From an uncultured Methylobacillus sp. (GTDB taxonomy: Bacteria > Pseudomonadota > Gammaproteobacteria > Burkholderiales > Methylophilaceae): a stretch of DNA of 41,712 nt. Positions 1 through 11,057 of this stretch are shown here, piece by piece; within the stretch, counting starts at the first letter, position 1; every line of letters begins with the position of its first letter. Under the pieces are notes generated by a model that was given only the letters and a program-made list of their open reading frames with translations, did not search any database and was not told the DNA's origin. The stretch spans positions 1 to 41,712 of the forward strand of contig CAMLDO010000018.1 of assembly GCA_946478865.1 (NCBI GenBank), given 5' to 3'. A program made the translations under genes and the position numbers.

Positions 1-2
1 GC

Positions 3-1631
3 GACGCATGGGTGGAAGTCAGCGGCAAGAAGATGGCCCCGCCGCAAATCTCCGCAGAAGTACTGCGCAAGATGAAGAAGACCGCCGAAGACTACCTCGG
101 CGAAGAAGTGACCGAAGCCGTGATCACCGTGCCGGCCTACTTCAACGACAGCCAGCGTCAGGCCACCAAGGACGCCGGCCGTATCGCCGGTCTGGAAGTG
201 AAGCGCATCATCAACGAGCCGACCGCAGCCGCTCTGGCTTTCGGTATGGACAAGCAGGAAGGCGACCGCAAGATTGCGGTGTATGACCTGGGTGGCGGTA
301 CGTTCGACATCTCCATCATCGAAATCGCCGAACTGGATGGCGAGCATCAATTCGAAGTGCTCTCCACCAACGGCGACACCTTCCTCGGTGGCGAAGACTT
401 CGACAACCGCCTGATCGACTACCTCGCCGACGAGTTCAAGAAGGAAAACGGCCTCGACCTGCGCAACGACCTGCTGGCCAAGCAACGCCTGAAGGAAGCT
501 GCGGAAAAGGCCAAGATCGAGCTGTCCTCCAGCCAGCAGACCGAAGTCAACCTGCCGTATATCACCGCAGACGCGACCGGTCCGAAGCACCTGGTGGTCA
601 AGATCACCCGCGCCAAGTTCGAAAGCCTGGTGGAAGATCTCATCGAGCGCACCATCGCCCCGTGCCGCACGGCACTCAAGGACGCCGGCGTGAAGATCGA
701 CGAAATCTCCGACGTGATCCTGGTCGGCGGCCAGACCCGCATGCCCAAGGTGCAGGAAAAGGTGAAGGAAATCTTCGGTCGTGAGCCGCGCAAGGACGTG
801 AACCCGGACGAAGCCGTGGCCGTCGGTGCCGCGATCCAGGGCGGCGTGCTGCAAGGCGAAGTGAAGGACGTGCTGCTGCTGGACGTGACCCCGCTCTCCC
901 TCGGTATCGAAACCCTGGGCGGCGTGATGACCAAGCTCATCCAGAAGAACACCACGATCCCGACCAAGGCCAGCCAGGTGTTCTCCACCGCCGACGACAA
1001 CCAGTCCGCCGTGACCATCCACGTGCTGCAGGGCGAGCGCGAGATGGCCTCCGGCAACAAGAGCCTGGGCCAGTTCAACCTGTCCGACATCCCGCCGGCA
1101 CCGCGCGGCATGCCGCAGATCGAGGTCACCTTCGATATCGACGCCAACGGCATCCTGCACGTTTCGGCCAAGGACAAGGCGACCGGCAAGGAAAACAAGA
1201 TCACGATCAAGGCGAACTCTGGTCTTTCTGAAGAAGAAATCCAGCGCATGGAAGCCGACGCGGCCGCCCACGCGGATGAAGACCGCAAGGCGCGCGAGCT
1301 GGTCGATGCCCGCAATGCCGCCGATGGCATGGTACACAGCGTGAAGAAGTCGCTGTCCGAGCACGGCGACAAGCTGGATGCCGACGAGAAGTCCAAGATC
1401 GAAACCGCGATCACCGAAGTCGAGGAAGCGCTCAAGGGCGACGACAAGGACGCGATCGAGGCCAAGACCAACGCGCTCATGGAAGCCTCGCACAAGCTGG
1501 CCGAGAAAGTCTACGCCCAGCAGCAGGCCGAAGGCGGCGCGGGTGCCGAAGCCGGTGCGCAAGCCGAGAAGCCGGTCGACGACAACATCGTCGATGCGGA
1601 ATTCGAAGAGGTCAAGGACGACAAGAAATAA
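3..1631 (+). CDS. dnaK: Chaperone protein DnaK (Hsp70), 5'-truncated by window edge
   Basis: The frame is open from the window edge (DAWVEV...), so this is the last ~542 residues of a protein usually ~640 long; roughly the first 100 residues lie outside. DnaK is the cytosolic ATP-driven Hsp70 that binds exposed hydrophobic peptides with DnaJ and GrpE. Visible family hallmarks are the [12 protein letters not shown] and [11 protein letters not shown] segments, the phosphate-2 loop DLGGGTFD, the adenosine motif VGGQTRMP, the interdomain linker [13 protein letters not shown], the substrate-binding beta domain, and an acidic C-terminal tail ending near [10 protein letters not shown]. dnaJ follows after 80 bases in the usual chaperone order. 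The heat-shock promoter would lie upstream of the window. Identity is certain. Confidence 0.98.
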   Translation, partial: DAWVEVSGKKMAPPQISAEVLRKMKKTAEDYLGEEVTEAVITVPAYFNDSQRQATKDAGRIAGLEVKRIINEPTAAALAFGMDKQEGDRKIAVYDLGGGTFDISIIEIAELDGEHQFEVLSTNGDTFLGGEDFDNRLIDYLADEFKKENGLDLRNDLLAKQRLKEAAEKAKIELSSSQQTEVNLPYITADATGPKHLVVKITRAKFESLVEDLIERTIAPCRTALKDAGVKIDEISDVILVGGQTRMPKVQEKVKEIFGREPRKDVNPDEAVAVGAAIQGGVLQGEVKDVLLLDVTPLSLGIETLGGVMTKLIQKNTTIPTKASQVFSTADDNQSAVTIHVLQGEREMASGNKSLGQFNLSDIPPAPRGMPQIEVTFDIDANGILHVSAKDKATGKENKITIKANSGLSEEEIQRMEADAAAHADEDRKARELVDARNAADGMVHSVKKSLSEHGDKLDADEKSKIETAITEVEEALKGDDKDAIEAKTNALMEASHKLAEKVYAQQQAEGGAGAEAGAQAEKPVDDNIVDAEFEEVKDDKK

Positions 1632-1646
1632 GTCGTGGGCTGAGCA

Positions 1647-1703
1647 GCTAGCCGTTAGTATTGCGTTTTTCGACTGACGGCTGGCGTCCATCCACTAACG
1701 ACT
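1647..1703 (+). other. Hairpins in the dnaK-dnaJ spacer
   Basis: The 80-base spacer can fold in two competing ways. Bases 1647-1659 pair with 1673-1685 (13 pairs including two G-U). Alternatively 1653-1659 (CGTTAGT) pairs perfectly with 1694-1700 (ACTAACG), extendable by AGTCGT at 1631-1636 against ACGACT at 1698-1703. CGACTGA occurs twice, at 1671 and 1699. There is no 3' T-run, so this is not a normal terminator. A role in mRNA processing or in setting the DnaK:DnaJ ratio is inference. Confidence 0.45.
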
Positions 1704-1711
1704 GAATTCTT

Positions 1712-2830
<1,119 letters not shown>

Positions 2831-2844
2831 GTGATCAGCAACAT

Positions 2845-2872
2845 AAAAAAGCCCGCGATTGCGGGCTTTTTT
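2845..2872 (+). terminator. Rho-independent terminator after dnaJ
   Basis: AAAAAAGCCCGC, loop GATT, GCGGGCTTTTTT: a perfect 12-bp stem with flanking A and T tracts, starting 14 bases after the dnaJ stop. It ends the dnaK-dnaJ transcript and would work on both strands. Confidence 0.93.
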
Positions 2873-2994
2873 ATTGCACTTCAGAATACTGAAAAGCGAG
2901 CCACGAATCACTCGACGAACGAGAAATCCGCTTTTTTGTCCCACCGGATACAATCTGTTCGCAACTTGAAACATCAGATTATTAAGGAGCCAAC

Positions 2995-3837
2995 ATGCGA
3001 CTAGGCGGCCAGAGAGCCAGCAACAACGTCGAAGATCGACGCGGCATCAGCATAGGCAAGGGAGGACTGGGTGTAGGCGGCATCGTGATTGCCGTGATCG
3101 CCTACTTCCTCGGCTTCGATCCCGGTACCGCATTGCAATTGGCCGGTCAGGTTGCTCCGCAGCAGGAAACCCGTGAAGCACCCCAAGGGGCGCCGTCGGA
3201 CGAAATGGGGCAATTCGTCTCCAAGGTGCTCGGTAGCACCGAGGATGTCTGGGGCGAGATATTCCTCAAATCAAACAGCCAGTACCGCCAGCCGACACTA
3301 GTGCTTTATGACGGGCAAGTCAGCTCGGCCTGCGGCCTGGGCCAATCGGCAATGGGGCCTTTCTACTGCCAGGGCGATGAAAAACTCTACCTCGACCTCT
3401 CATTCTTCCGCGACCTTCAAACACGTTTCAACTCACCCGGCGACTTCGCCCAGGCTTACGTGATCGCTCACGAAGTAGGACACCACGTGCAGAAACTCAC
3501 CGGCTCCCTGCAGAAATTGGATGCGGCACGCGGCAAGGTCTCCGAGACCGAATACAACGCGCTCTCGGTGCGCATGGAATTGCAGGCCGATTGCTATGCA
3601 GGCGTCTGGGGATATCACGCGGGCACATTGAACCAGTTGGACGATAACGACATTGCCGAGGCGCTGAGCGCCGCAACGGCCATTGGCGACGACCGCCTGC
3701 AACAGCAGGCAACCGGTCGCGTCACACCCGACTCGTTCACCCACGGCTCATCGGAGCAGCGCGTGCACTGGTTCAAGCGCGGTATGGAGTCGGGGCGCCC
3801 CAAGGACTGCGATACGTTCGCGACTGCTTCATCTTAA
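2995..3837 (+). CDS. Neutral zinc metallopeptidase (YpfJ-like), membrane-anchored
   Basis: A 280-residue protein of the putative neutral zinc metallopeptidase family (YpfJ-like). The N-terminus is a short RGGQRASNNVEDRRG-type segment typical of the family. One hydrophobic helix follows at about residues 22-40 (GIVIAVIAYFLGF), and the C-terminal domain carries the zinc motif HEVGHH at 159-164. A downstream glutamate candidate lies in MELQADCYAGVW, the usual third ligand region. The start ATG has AAGGAG at 2984-2989 with a 5-base spacer. It stands alone between two terminators. The substrate is unknown; a protein quality-control role is only a guess. Confidence 0.9.
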   Translation: MRLGGQRASNNVEDRRGISIGKGGLGVGGIVIAVIAYFLGFDPGTALQLAGQVAPQQETREAPQGAPSDEMGQFVSKVLGSTEDVWGEIFLKSNSQYRQPTLVLYDGQVSSACGLGQSAMGPFYCQGDEKLYLDLSFFRDLQTRFNSPGDFAQAYVIAHEVGHHVQKLTGSLQKLDAARGKVSETEYNALSVRMELQADCYAGVWGYHAGTLNQLDDNDIAEALSAATAIGDDRLQQQATGRVTPDSFTHGSSEQRVHWFKRGMESGRPKDCDTFATASS

Positions 3838-3863
3838 GGACAGAGCCTGTTTACTTCAAACAA

Positions 3864-3895
3864 AAAGGCCGAACTTTACGTTCGGCCTTTCTTTA
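3864..3895. terminator. Bidirectional terminator
   Basis: AAAGGCCGAAC (3864-3874), loop TTTAC, GTTCGGCCTTT (3880-3890), followed by CTTTAT; the other strand has a T5 run. It can end both the plus-strand metallopeptidase gene and the convergent small gene at 3906-4034. Confidence 0.9.
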
Positions 3896-3905
3896 TCCTA
3901 AATCC

Positions 3906-4034
3906 TTACTTCAACACCATCGCCAGTATCCAGAGTCCGACCAGACCCAGCAGCACTCCCACCACCGTATACAGAAACACCACCACTCCATGCGGAATCG
4001 GCTCCGGGCCGCCTTGCACGTGCATATCGCTCAT
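3906..4034 (-). CDS. Small single-span membrane protein (42 aa), unknown function
   Basis: A 42-codon reading frame with a strong Shine-Dalgarno (GGGAGGC, complement of 4038-4044) three bases upstream of the ATG. The product is a short polar N-terminus (MSDMHVQGGPEPIPHG) followed by one long hydrophobic helix (about residues 16-41) ending in a lysine. The gene ends at the bidirectional terminator 3864-3895. A different frame over the same DNA gives a 73-residue product without ribosome binding site or hydrophobic character, so I prefer this one. The layout (PxG before one helix) resembles tiny accessory subunits of respiratory oxidases, but that is speculation; I do not recognise it. Confidence 0.72.
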   Translation of the reverse strand: MSDMHVQGGPEPIPHGVVVFLYTVVGVLLGLVGLWILAMVLK

Positions 4035-4134
4035 AACGCCTCCCTCGATTGTTGAAAAACCAAGTAGAAACAATTACTAACGCGACGCCCATCCTAATCA
4101 AGGCGGATGGAATTTTCAATAGCGTGGCTCAGGA

Positions 4135-4530
4135 TCAATAGCCGGCGGTACCCTTCTGGATGAACTCGATCTTGTAGCCATCCGGGTCCGTAATGAAAGC
4201 AATCACGGTCGTGCCGTGCATCATCGGGCCCGCTTCGCGGATCACCTTGCCGCCGGCCTGCTTGACCTTCTCGCAGGCGGCATAGGCATCGTCCACTTCG
4301 ATCGCAATGTGACCGAAGGCGTTACCGTGGTCGTAGCTCTCGGTACCCCAGTTATGGGTCAACTCCAGCACGGTGTGGTCGCGCTCGCCGCCGTAGCCGA
4401 CGAAGGCCAGCGTAAATTTGCCATCCGGGTAGTCTTCCTTGCGCAGCACCTGCATGCCGAGGATGTGGGTATAGAACTCGATGGAGCGGTCGAGGTTACC
4501 GACGCGCAGCATGGTGTGAAGAATTCGCAT
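4135..4530 (-). CDS. gloA: Lactoylglutathione lyase (glyoxalase I)
   Basis: A 131-residue glyoxalase I, which turns the methylglyoxal-glutathione hemithioacetal into S-lactoylglutathione in the cytosol. The four metal ligands are at H5, E56, H74 and E122, the same positions as in the E. coli Ni-dependent enzyme. The family pattern ([29 protein letters not shown]) is complete. The ATG at 4530 has AGGAGA seven bases upstream; a longer frame reaching 4617 would run into the divergent mtfA and lacks homology. The gene is divergent from mtfA. Confidence 0.97.
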   Translation of the reverse strand: MRILHTMLRVGNLDRSIEFYTHILGMQVLRKEDYPDGKFTLAFVGYGGERDHTVLELTHNWGTESYDHGNAFGHIAIEVDDAYAACEKVKQAGGKVIREAGPMMHGTTVIAFITDPDGYKIEFIQKGTAGY

Positions 4531-4570
4531 CTGTCTGTCTCCTGCAAAGGGAAAAACGCCATTATCCCCG

Positions 4571-4582
4571 TAAAATAATCGT
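4571..4582 (+). promoter_or_regulatory. TAAAAT box 6 nt before mtfA ATG (leaderless candidate)
   Basis: TAAAAT at 4571-4576, then six bases, then ATG of mtfA; no Shine-Dalgarno lies between. If this is a -10 element, transcription would start at or next to the A of ATG. No convincing -35 is visible. The same geometry occurs before ftsY and srkA. Confidence 0.5.
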
Positions 4583-5347
4583 ATGGGCATTTTCTCCAAT
4601 TGGCGCAGAAAGCGCATCCTTCAACGTTCCCGCATTCCGCAACAGGAATGGGACAACATCTTGGCGGGCCTGCCTTTGCTCGCCGGATTCACGCAGGAGG
4701 AACTGCAACGCCTGCGTAACCTTGCCACGCTTTTCCTGCATGAAAAAAGCCTGGAACCGGTACAGGGACTGGAGCTGACCGATGCAATGCGCATCGACCT
4801 GGCCGCACAGGCGGCACTTCCCATTCTCAATCTCGGCTTCGATTGGTATGACGGCTGGACTTCCGTGGTGCTCTACCCGGCAGAATTCGCTACAAGGCAC
4901 GAATGGGTAGACGAAAGCGGTCTGGTGCACAGCCGCCGCGAAGTCCGGGCAGGCGAAGCATGGCAGCGCGGGCCGGTGGTGCTGTCATGGGTGGATGTTG
5001 CCGCTTCCGGTGGGTGCGAAGGCTACAACGCGGTGATCCACGAGCTGGCGCACAAGCTGGATTACAGCAGCGGCAGCATCAACGGCTGCCCGGCTTTGCA
5101 CGAAGGCATGCGCGTGCGCGACTGGCGCGCGGCGTTCGAGCCGGCCTATGAAGATTTATGCCGGCGCGTTGATGCCGGAGAGGAAACTGCAATCGATCCG
5201 TATGCCGCTGAGGCACCCGAGGAGTTTTTCGCGGTGACGAGCGAGTATTTCTTCGAACAGCCGAACCTGCTCAAGCAACTCTACCCGGCGGTGTACGCGC
5301 AGATGCAGCTGTTCTACCGGCAGGATCCGGCTGCCCGTCTCGACTGA
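4583..5347 (+). CDS. mtfA: Zinc peptidase MtfA (Mlc titration factor family, M90)
   Basis: A 254-residue MtfA-family zinc aminopeptidase/peptidase. E. coli MtfA binds the glucose repressor Mlc; whether Mlc exists here is not visible, so the physiological partner is open. The zinc motif is HELAH at residues 153-157 within [10 protein letters not shown], and the C-terminal [15 protein letters not shown] block carries the third ligand region. Length and ends match the family, supporting the ATG at 4583, although there is no Shine-Dalgarno and a TAAAAT box sits six bases upstream. It is divergent from gloA and convergent with the ferredoxin gene, with no gap between the two stops. Confidence 0.93.
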   Translation: MGIFSNWRRKRILQRSRIPQQEWDNILAGLPLLAGFTQEELQRLRNLATLFLHEKSLEPVQGLELTDAMRIDLAAQAALPILNLGFDWYDGWTSVVLYPAEFATRHEWVDESGLVHSRREVRAGEAWQRGPVVLSWVDVAASGGCEGYNAVIHELAHKLDYSSGSINGCPALHEGMRVRDWRAAFEPAYEDLCRRVDAGEETAIDPYAAEAPEEFFAVTSEYFFEQPNLLKQLYPAVYAQMQLFYRQDPAARLD

Positions 5348-5611
<264 letters not shown>

Positions 5612-5617
5612 TCAAAC

Positions 5618-6637
<1,020 letters not shown>

Positions 6638-6657
<20 letters not shown>

Positions 6658-7981
6658 CGATGACCGTCACCATGTTGTCCGGCTTGATACGCCGTGCGAA
6701 AGCATCCTTGATCTGCTGCGTCGTCACCTTGGCGACCTCCTTGTTGAAGTCGTCGAGATAGGTGAGCGGCAAGCCGTAGAAGCCGATGACCGACAGGTAG
6801 TCGAGGATCTTGCCGTTACTGTCGATGCGTAGCGGGAAACCGCCGATGATGTTGTCCTTGGCCGCCTTGAGTTGCTTCGCATTCGGGCCGGACTGGGTGA
6901 ACCTGTTGAGCGTCTCGCGCACCAGGGCCAGTGCAGCGTCGGTCTGCTCGCGCTTGGTCTGCAATCCGATCTGGAACGGCCCGGCCTCGCGCATCGGCAT
7001 AAAGTAGCTATACACGCTGTAGGCCAGGCCGCGCTTCTCGCGCACTTCTTCCGTGAGCAGGGAAACGAACCCGCCGCCGCCGAGGATGTAGTTGCCGACA
7101 TAGAGCGGGAAATAGTCCGGGTCGCCGCGCTTAACGCCGGGATAGCCCATGAGAATATGGGATTGCGCAGCCGGATGCGGAATGCGTTTTTCCACGGCGG
7201 CAGTCGGCAGCGGCACCGGAGGAATGGTTTCTGCTGCACTGCCTTCCGGCAGGCCTGCCGTCATTTGCTCGGCAATTGCCTCGGCTTGCGCCCGGGTGAC
7301 GTCGCCGATGATGGCGATGATCGCATTGTTGCGGGTGTAATGGCTGCGATAAAAAGCAACCAGGTCGTCACGCGTAACCTTTTCCAGCGTCTCCGGCTCC
7401 ATGCCCTCGCTCAGGGCATAAGGATGGCTGCCGAACAGCGCCTTGGCAAACGCCTTGTCAGAGATGCTCTCCGGCTGGGTCGCGGCTTCGCGCAGGGCTG
7501 CAATCGCGCGCGCCTTTTCGCGCTCCAGCACTGCGGCCGGGAAGTCAGGCTTCTGCACGATGGAAGCCATGAGATCCAGCGCCGCCTTGCGTTCGCGCTC
7601 GCTCGACAGCGTACGCAGCTTGATGCTGGCGCGATCCATGTCGAACTCCCCGCCGGGCTGTGCGCCGAGATCGGCGAAGCGGTTGGCGATCTGGTCCTCG
7701 CTGAGGCCAGCCGCACCCATTGCCAGCAGCCCTTGCGTCATGCCCGCGACACCGGCCTTTTCCGCACTATCGAAGCTGCTGCCTGCGGCGAAATTTACTG
7801 CCACGTCGAGGATAGGCAAATCGTGGTTCTCGACAAAATAGACCTTGGCGCCGGTTGCACTTTGCCAGTGCTGAATCGGCAATGCAGCCTGTGCCGCGGT
7901 GACCGCGAAAGTCGCGATCAGCAAAAACATTTTTAACATGGTATTCAACCCGCTCTTTCCCGAAATCGACTTAGTGAACAT
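6638..7981 (-). CDS. M16 peptidase-like protein, non-catalytic subunit, exported
   Basis: A 447-residue insulinase/pitrilysin-family protein. The position where M16 enzymes have HxxEH reads MTQGLLAMG, so it has no zinc site. It keeps the substrate-side R/Y motif (EKRGLAYSVYSYF) of the non-catalytic partner subunits of two-component M16 peptidases. Next to the catalytic gene upstream, the two probably form a heterodimer. An N-terminal signal peptide ends near VTAAQA. The start at 7981 overlaps the upstream stop by 11 bases and has GGAGGT five bases before it; an inner ATG at 7939 would also leave a signal peptide but has a weaker site. Confidence 0.93.
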
Positions 7982-9326
7982 GCGGCACCTCCGGCGCTTC
8001 CGGCTTGTTCTCGTCGATGGGTTGCGGATCCAGCGTCGCGACGGACAGGTGGTCGTCCACCAGATATTTGTTCGCCACTTGTTTCACTTGCTCAGCAGTG
8101 ACCGCTTGCAAGCGCTTGGGGAACTGGTCGATATCGCGCCAGGAAAGACCGGTGCTCTCCAGCATCCCGATCTGCATCGCCTGATAGAACATCGAGTCGC
8201 GCTGATAGACGTCTGCAGCGATCACCTGCGCCTTGACGCGCTGTAGCTCGTCCTCGGTGATGCCTTCCTTCTTCAGTTTGTCGATCTGCGCACGGATCGC
8301 CTTTTCCAGGCTTTCGGCGGTATGCCCTTCGCTCGGCATGCCGTCGAATTCGAACAGCGCCGGGCCACGGTTCACTGCGTCGTAGCCAGCGCTCACATTC
8401 ACCGCGATGCGCTCCTGACGCACCAGCTCGCGATTGAGGCGCGACGCGGGATTGCCGTCCATCACGCCGGCGAGGATTTCCAGCGCATACGGCTCCCAGT
8501 CATCGACCTTGTTCAGTTTGGGCGCATGATAGGCAAGCGCGACGTAGGGCAGCTTGGCCGGCGCCTTGACGATAACGCGGCGCTCACCCTTCTGCTCGGG
8601 CTCGTCCTGCGGCTTGCGCTCGGGCAGCTTGCGCGCCTTGAGCGGACCGAAATATTTCTTGGCGAGCTTGAACACTTCCTGCGGCTTCACGTCGCCGACC
8701 ACCACCAGCGTCGCGTTATTGGGCGCATACCAGCGCTTGTACCAGTTGCGCGCATCGTTGGCAGTCATGCTCTCGAGATCGTTCATCCAGCCGATTACCG
8801 GACGACCATAGGGATTGGCCTGGAACGTGGTCGCCATGAGTTGCTCGCCCACCAGCGCCTGGGCCTTGTCGTCGGTGCGCCAGCGGCGCTCCTCCATGAC
8901 CACCTGGATTTCCTTGGCGAACTCGGCGTCCGACATGTTGAGGTTCACCATGCGGTCAGCTTCCAGCTTCATGGAAAGTTCGAGATGGGATTTTTCGAGC
9001 TGCTGGAAATAGACGGTGTAGTCGCGGCTGGTGAAGGCATTCTCCTTGCCGCCCGCCGCCGCGACGATGCGCGAGAACTGGCCGGCCGGCACCTTCTTCG
9101 TGCCCTTGAACATCATGTGTTCCAGCACGTGCGCGACACCGGTCGTGCCGTTGAATTCGTCCACGCTGCCCGCGCGGTACCATACCTGCGAAACCACCAC
9201 GGGGGAGCGATGGTCTTCCTGCACGACCACCTTGAATCCGTTGGGGAGTTTCATTTCCTGAATATTGCCGGCGAACGCCGCTACTGGCAGGAACGCCAGC
9301 AAGACCAACCACCATCGAGTGAACAC
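7971..9326 (-). CDS. M16 zinc peptidase, catalytic subunit, exported
   Basis: A 451-residue pitrilysin/processing-peptidase family enzyme with the inverted zinc motif HVLEH at residues 66-70 and the downstream glutamate in VVMEERR. A signal peptide (WWLVLLAFLPVAAFA, about 1-19) sends it to the periplasm. Tandem pairs of an active and an inactive M16 subunit are a known arrangement; the substrate cannot be read from sequence, peptide clearance being the usual assumption. Translation starts at GTG (9324-9326) with a GGAGA Shine-Dalgarno. A perfect TATAAT (-10) lies on this strand at 9350-9355. Confidence 0.95.
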   Translation of the reverse strand: MFTRWWLVLLAFLPVAAFAGNIQEMKLPNGFKVVVQEDHRSPVVVSQVWYRAGSVDEFNGTTGVAHVLEHMMFKGTKKVPAGQFSRIVAAAGGKENAFTSRDYTVYFQQLEKSHLELSMKLEADRMVNLNMSDAEFAKEIQVVMEERRWRTDDKAQALVGEQLMATTFQANPYGRPVIGWMNDLESMTANDARNWYKRWYAPNNATLVVVGDVKPQEVFKLAKKYFGPLKARKLPERKPQDEPEQKGERRVIVKAPAKLPYVALAYHAPKLNKVDDWEPYALEILAGVMDGNPASRLNRELVRQERIAVNVSAGYDAVNRGPALFEFDGMPSEGHTAESLEKAIRAQIDKLKKEGITEDELQRVKAQVIAADVYQRDSMFYQAMQIGMLESTGLSWRDIDQFPKRLQAVTAEQVKQVANKYLVDDHLSVATLDPQPIDENKPEAPEVPHVH

Positions 9327-9349
9327 GTTGATTCTCCGTTTTTTCGTCG

Positions 9350-9355
9350 ATTATA
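9350..9355 (-). promoter_or_regulatory. -10 box of the M16 pair operon
   Basis: TATAAT on the minus strand, 24 bases before the GTG start, leaving room for a short leader with GGAGA. The matching -35 (GCAGGG at 17-base spacing) is poor, so the promoter may need an activator or be weak. It probably drives both M16 genes, rsmD, coaD and the ferredoxin, which run on without clear gaps. Confidence 0.5.
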
Positions 9356-9441
9356 CCTGTACGCAGGCCATGCCCTGCTGTGCGACTTATGACCGGGGCC
9401 GACGGATGGAGTTCGGATTAGCGCAACCATCTCAATACGAC

Positions 9442-9453
9442 TAAAATACCGCC
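9442..9453 (+). promoter_or_regulatory. TAAAAT box 6 nt before ftsY ATG (leaderless candidate)
   Basis: TAAAAT at 9442-9447 followed by six bases and ATG, with no Shine-Dalgarno. A poor -35 (TTAGCG, 9418-9423) lies 18 bases upstream. Initiation at or beside the start codon is suggested by the spacing. Confidence 0.5.
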
Positions 9454-10413
9454 ATGCTCAATTTCTTCAAAAAGAACAAGGACGAAACGCCCGTCCCCGA
9501 ATCCAAGGCCAGCTGGACCGAACGACTCAAGCAAGGCCTCGCCCGTACCCGCACCCAACTCGGCAATCAGCTTGGCGGCCTGTTCGGCGGCGGCAAGATC
9601 GACGAAGAGGTCTACGAGGAGCTGGAATCCGTTCTCCTGACCGCCGACGTCGGCGTCAGTGCCACACAGGCCCTGCTGGAGCAGGTGCGCACCACCGTCA
9701 AGCGCAAAGCGCTCACCGATACCACCCAGTTGCGCGACGCGCTGCAGCAGGCTGTGACCGACCTGCTCGCACCGCTCGCCCAGCCGCTGGAAACCGAAGG
9801 CCAGCAGCCTTACGTGATCATGCTGGCCGGCGTGAACGGCGCCGGCAAAACCACCACCATAGGCAAGCTCGCCTGGCGCTTGCAGGCCGAAGGCAAATCG
9901 GTGCTCATTGCGGCCGGCGACACCTTCCGCGCCGCTGCACGCGAACAGCTCGCTGAATGGGGCGAGCGCAACAAGGTGCAGGTGATCGCGCAAACCGGTG
10001 GAGACCCGGCCGCGGTGATTTTCGATGCAGTCAACGCCGCCAAAGCGCGCAGTATCGACGTCGTGCTCGCCGATACCGCCGGCCGCCTGCCGACGCAGCT
10101 CAACCTCATGGAGGAAATCCGCAAGGTGAAGCGCGTAATCGACAAGGCACTGCCCGGCGCACCGCATGAAATTCTGCTGGTACTGGATGCCAACACCGGC
10201 CAGAACGCGATTGCGCAGGTCAAGGCTTTCGACGATGCAATCGGCGTTACCGGCCTCGCGCTCACCAAGCTCGACGGCACCGCACGCGGCGGAGTGATCG
10301 CCGCAATCGCCAAGGAGCGTCCGATCCCGATCCGCTTCATCGGCGTCGGCGAACAGTTGGATGATTTGCAGCCATTCGACGCCGAGGACTTCGCGGAGGC
10401 ATTGTTCTCGTGA
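9454..10413 (+). CDS. ftsY: Signal recognition particle receptor FtsY
   Basis: A 319-residue SRP GTPase that docks ribosome-nascent chain-SRP complexes at the inner membrane. The N-terminal acidic/basic A domain is short, as in many Betaproteobacteria. The NG domain follows, with G1 GVNGAGKTTT at about 126-135, DTFRAAAREQL, G3 DTAGR and G4 TKLDG. It is the first gene of the ftsY-ftsE-ftsX-rpoH block. ftsE begins inside its stop codon (GTGA). Confidence 0.98.
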   Translation: MLNFFKKNKDETPVPESKASWTERLKQGLARTRTQLGNQLGGLFGGGKIDEEVYEELESVLLTADVGVSATQALLEQVRTTVKRKALTDTTQLRDALQQAVTDLLAPLAQPLETEGQQPYVIMLAGVNGAGKTTTIGKLAWRLQAEGKSVLIAAGDTFRAAAREQLAEWGERNKVQVIAQTGGDPAAVIFDAVNAAKARSIDVVLADTAGRLPTQLNLMEEIRKVKRVIDKALPGAPHEILLVLDANTGQNAIAQVKAFDDAIGVTGLALTKLDGTARGGVIAAIAKERPIPIRFIGVGEQLDDLQPFDAEDFAEALFS

Positions 10414-11057
10414 TCAAGTTCGACCGCGTCGGCAAGCTCTACCCGGGCGGCTACGAGGCGCTCAAAAACCTTTCCTTCGAAATCGAAAAGGGCGAGCTGG
10501 TATTCGTCACCGGCCACTCCGGCGCTGGCAAGAGCACGCTGCTCAAGCTGATCGCCGGGTTGGAGCGCCCCACTTCCGGCACCGTGCTCATCGGCAACCA
10601 GAATGTCAGCAAACTGCGCCGCGCTGCCGTGCCTTTTCTGCGCCGAAAATTCGGGCTGGTGTTTCAGGATCACAAGCTGCTTTATGACCGTACGGTATTC
10701 GATAACGTCGCGCTGCCGCTGCATATCAACGGCGTCGTGGGGCAGGAAGCCGCCAAGCGGGTGCGCGCAGCGCTCGATAAGGTCGGCCTGCTGGGCCGCG
10801 AAAAAGTGATGCCTGTCACCTTGTCCGGTGGTGAGCAGCAACGCCTGGCGATTGCCCGCGCCGTGGTGAGCCGTCCGGCCATTCTCATCGCCGATGAACC
10901 CACGGCCAACCTCGACGACACCTATGCCACGGACATCATGAAGCTGTTCCATTCGTTTCATCAGGTCGGCGTGACCGTATTGATCGCCACGCATGCCCAC
11001 GGCAGCGAAGAGTATGGCGGCCGCACGCTGCATCTGGCGCAAGGGCAATTGCAATGA
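10410..11057 (+). CDS. ftsE: Cell division ATP-binding protein FtsE
   Basis: A 215-residue ABC ATPase that with FtsX forms the divisome complex controlling septal peptidoglycan hydrolases. Walker A is GHSGAGKS (35-42), the Q loop is in LVFQDHKLL, the signature is LSGGEQQR, and Walker B ILIADEP follows, with a switch His in IATHAH. Translation begins with GTG overlapping the ftsY TGA, and its own stop overlaps the ftsX ATG (ATGA), so all three are coupled. Confidence 0.98.
   Translation: MIKFDRVGKLYPGGYEALKNLSFEIEKGELVFVTGHSGAGKSTLLKLIAGLERPTSGTVLIGNQNVSKLRRAAVPFLRRKFGLVFQDHKLLYDRTVFDNVALPLHINGVVGQEAAKRVRAALDKVGLLGREKVMPVTLSGGEQQRLAIARAVVSRPAILIADEPTANLDDTYATDIMKLFHSFHQVGVTVLIATHAHGSEEYGGRTLHLAQGQLQ

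Noticed and set aside
419..1495. 358-residue frame opposite dnaK
   Set aside because: Antisense shadow of a conserved gene; Ser/Ala/Arg-rich with no domain.
3898..4119. 73-residue minus frame over the 42-residue membrane gene
   Set aside because: No ribosome site, Arg/Gly-rich; the other frame has a strong Shine-Dalgarno and a membrane helix.
7937..9326. Both M16 genes begin Met-Phe-Thr, suggesting a duplicated start
   Set aside because: In the second gene these codons are the end of the first gene read in another frame, so the likeness is accidental.
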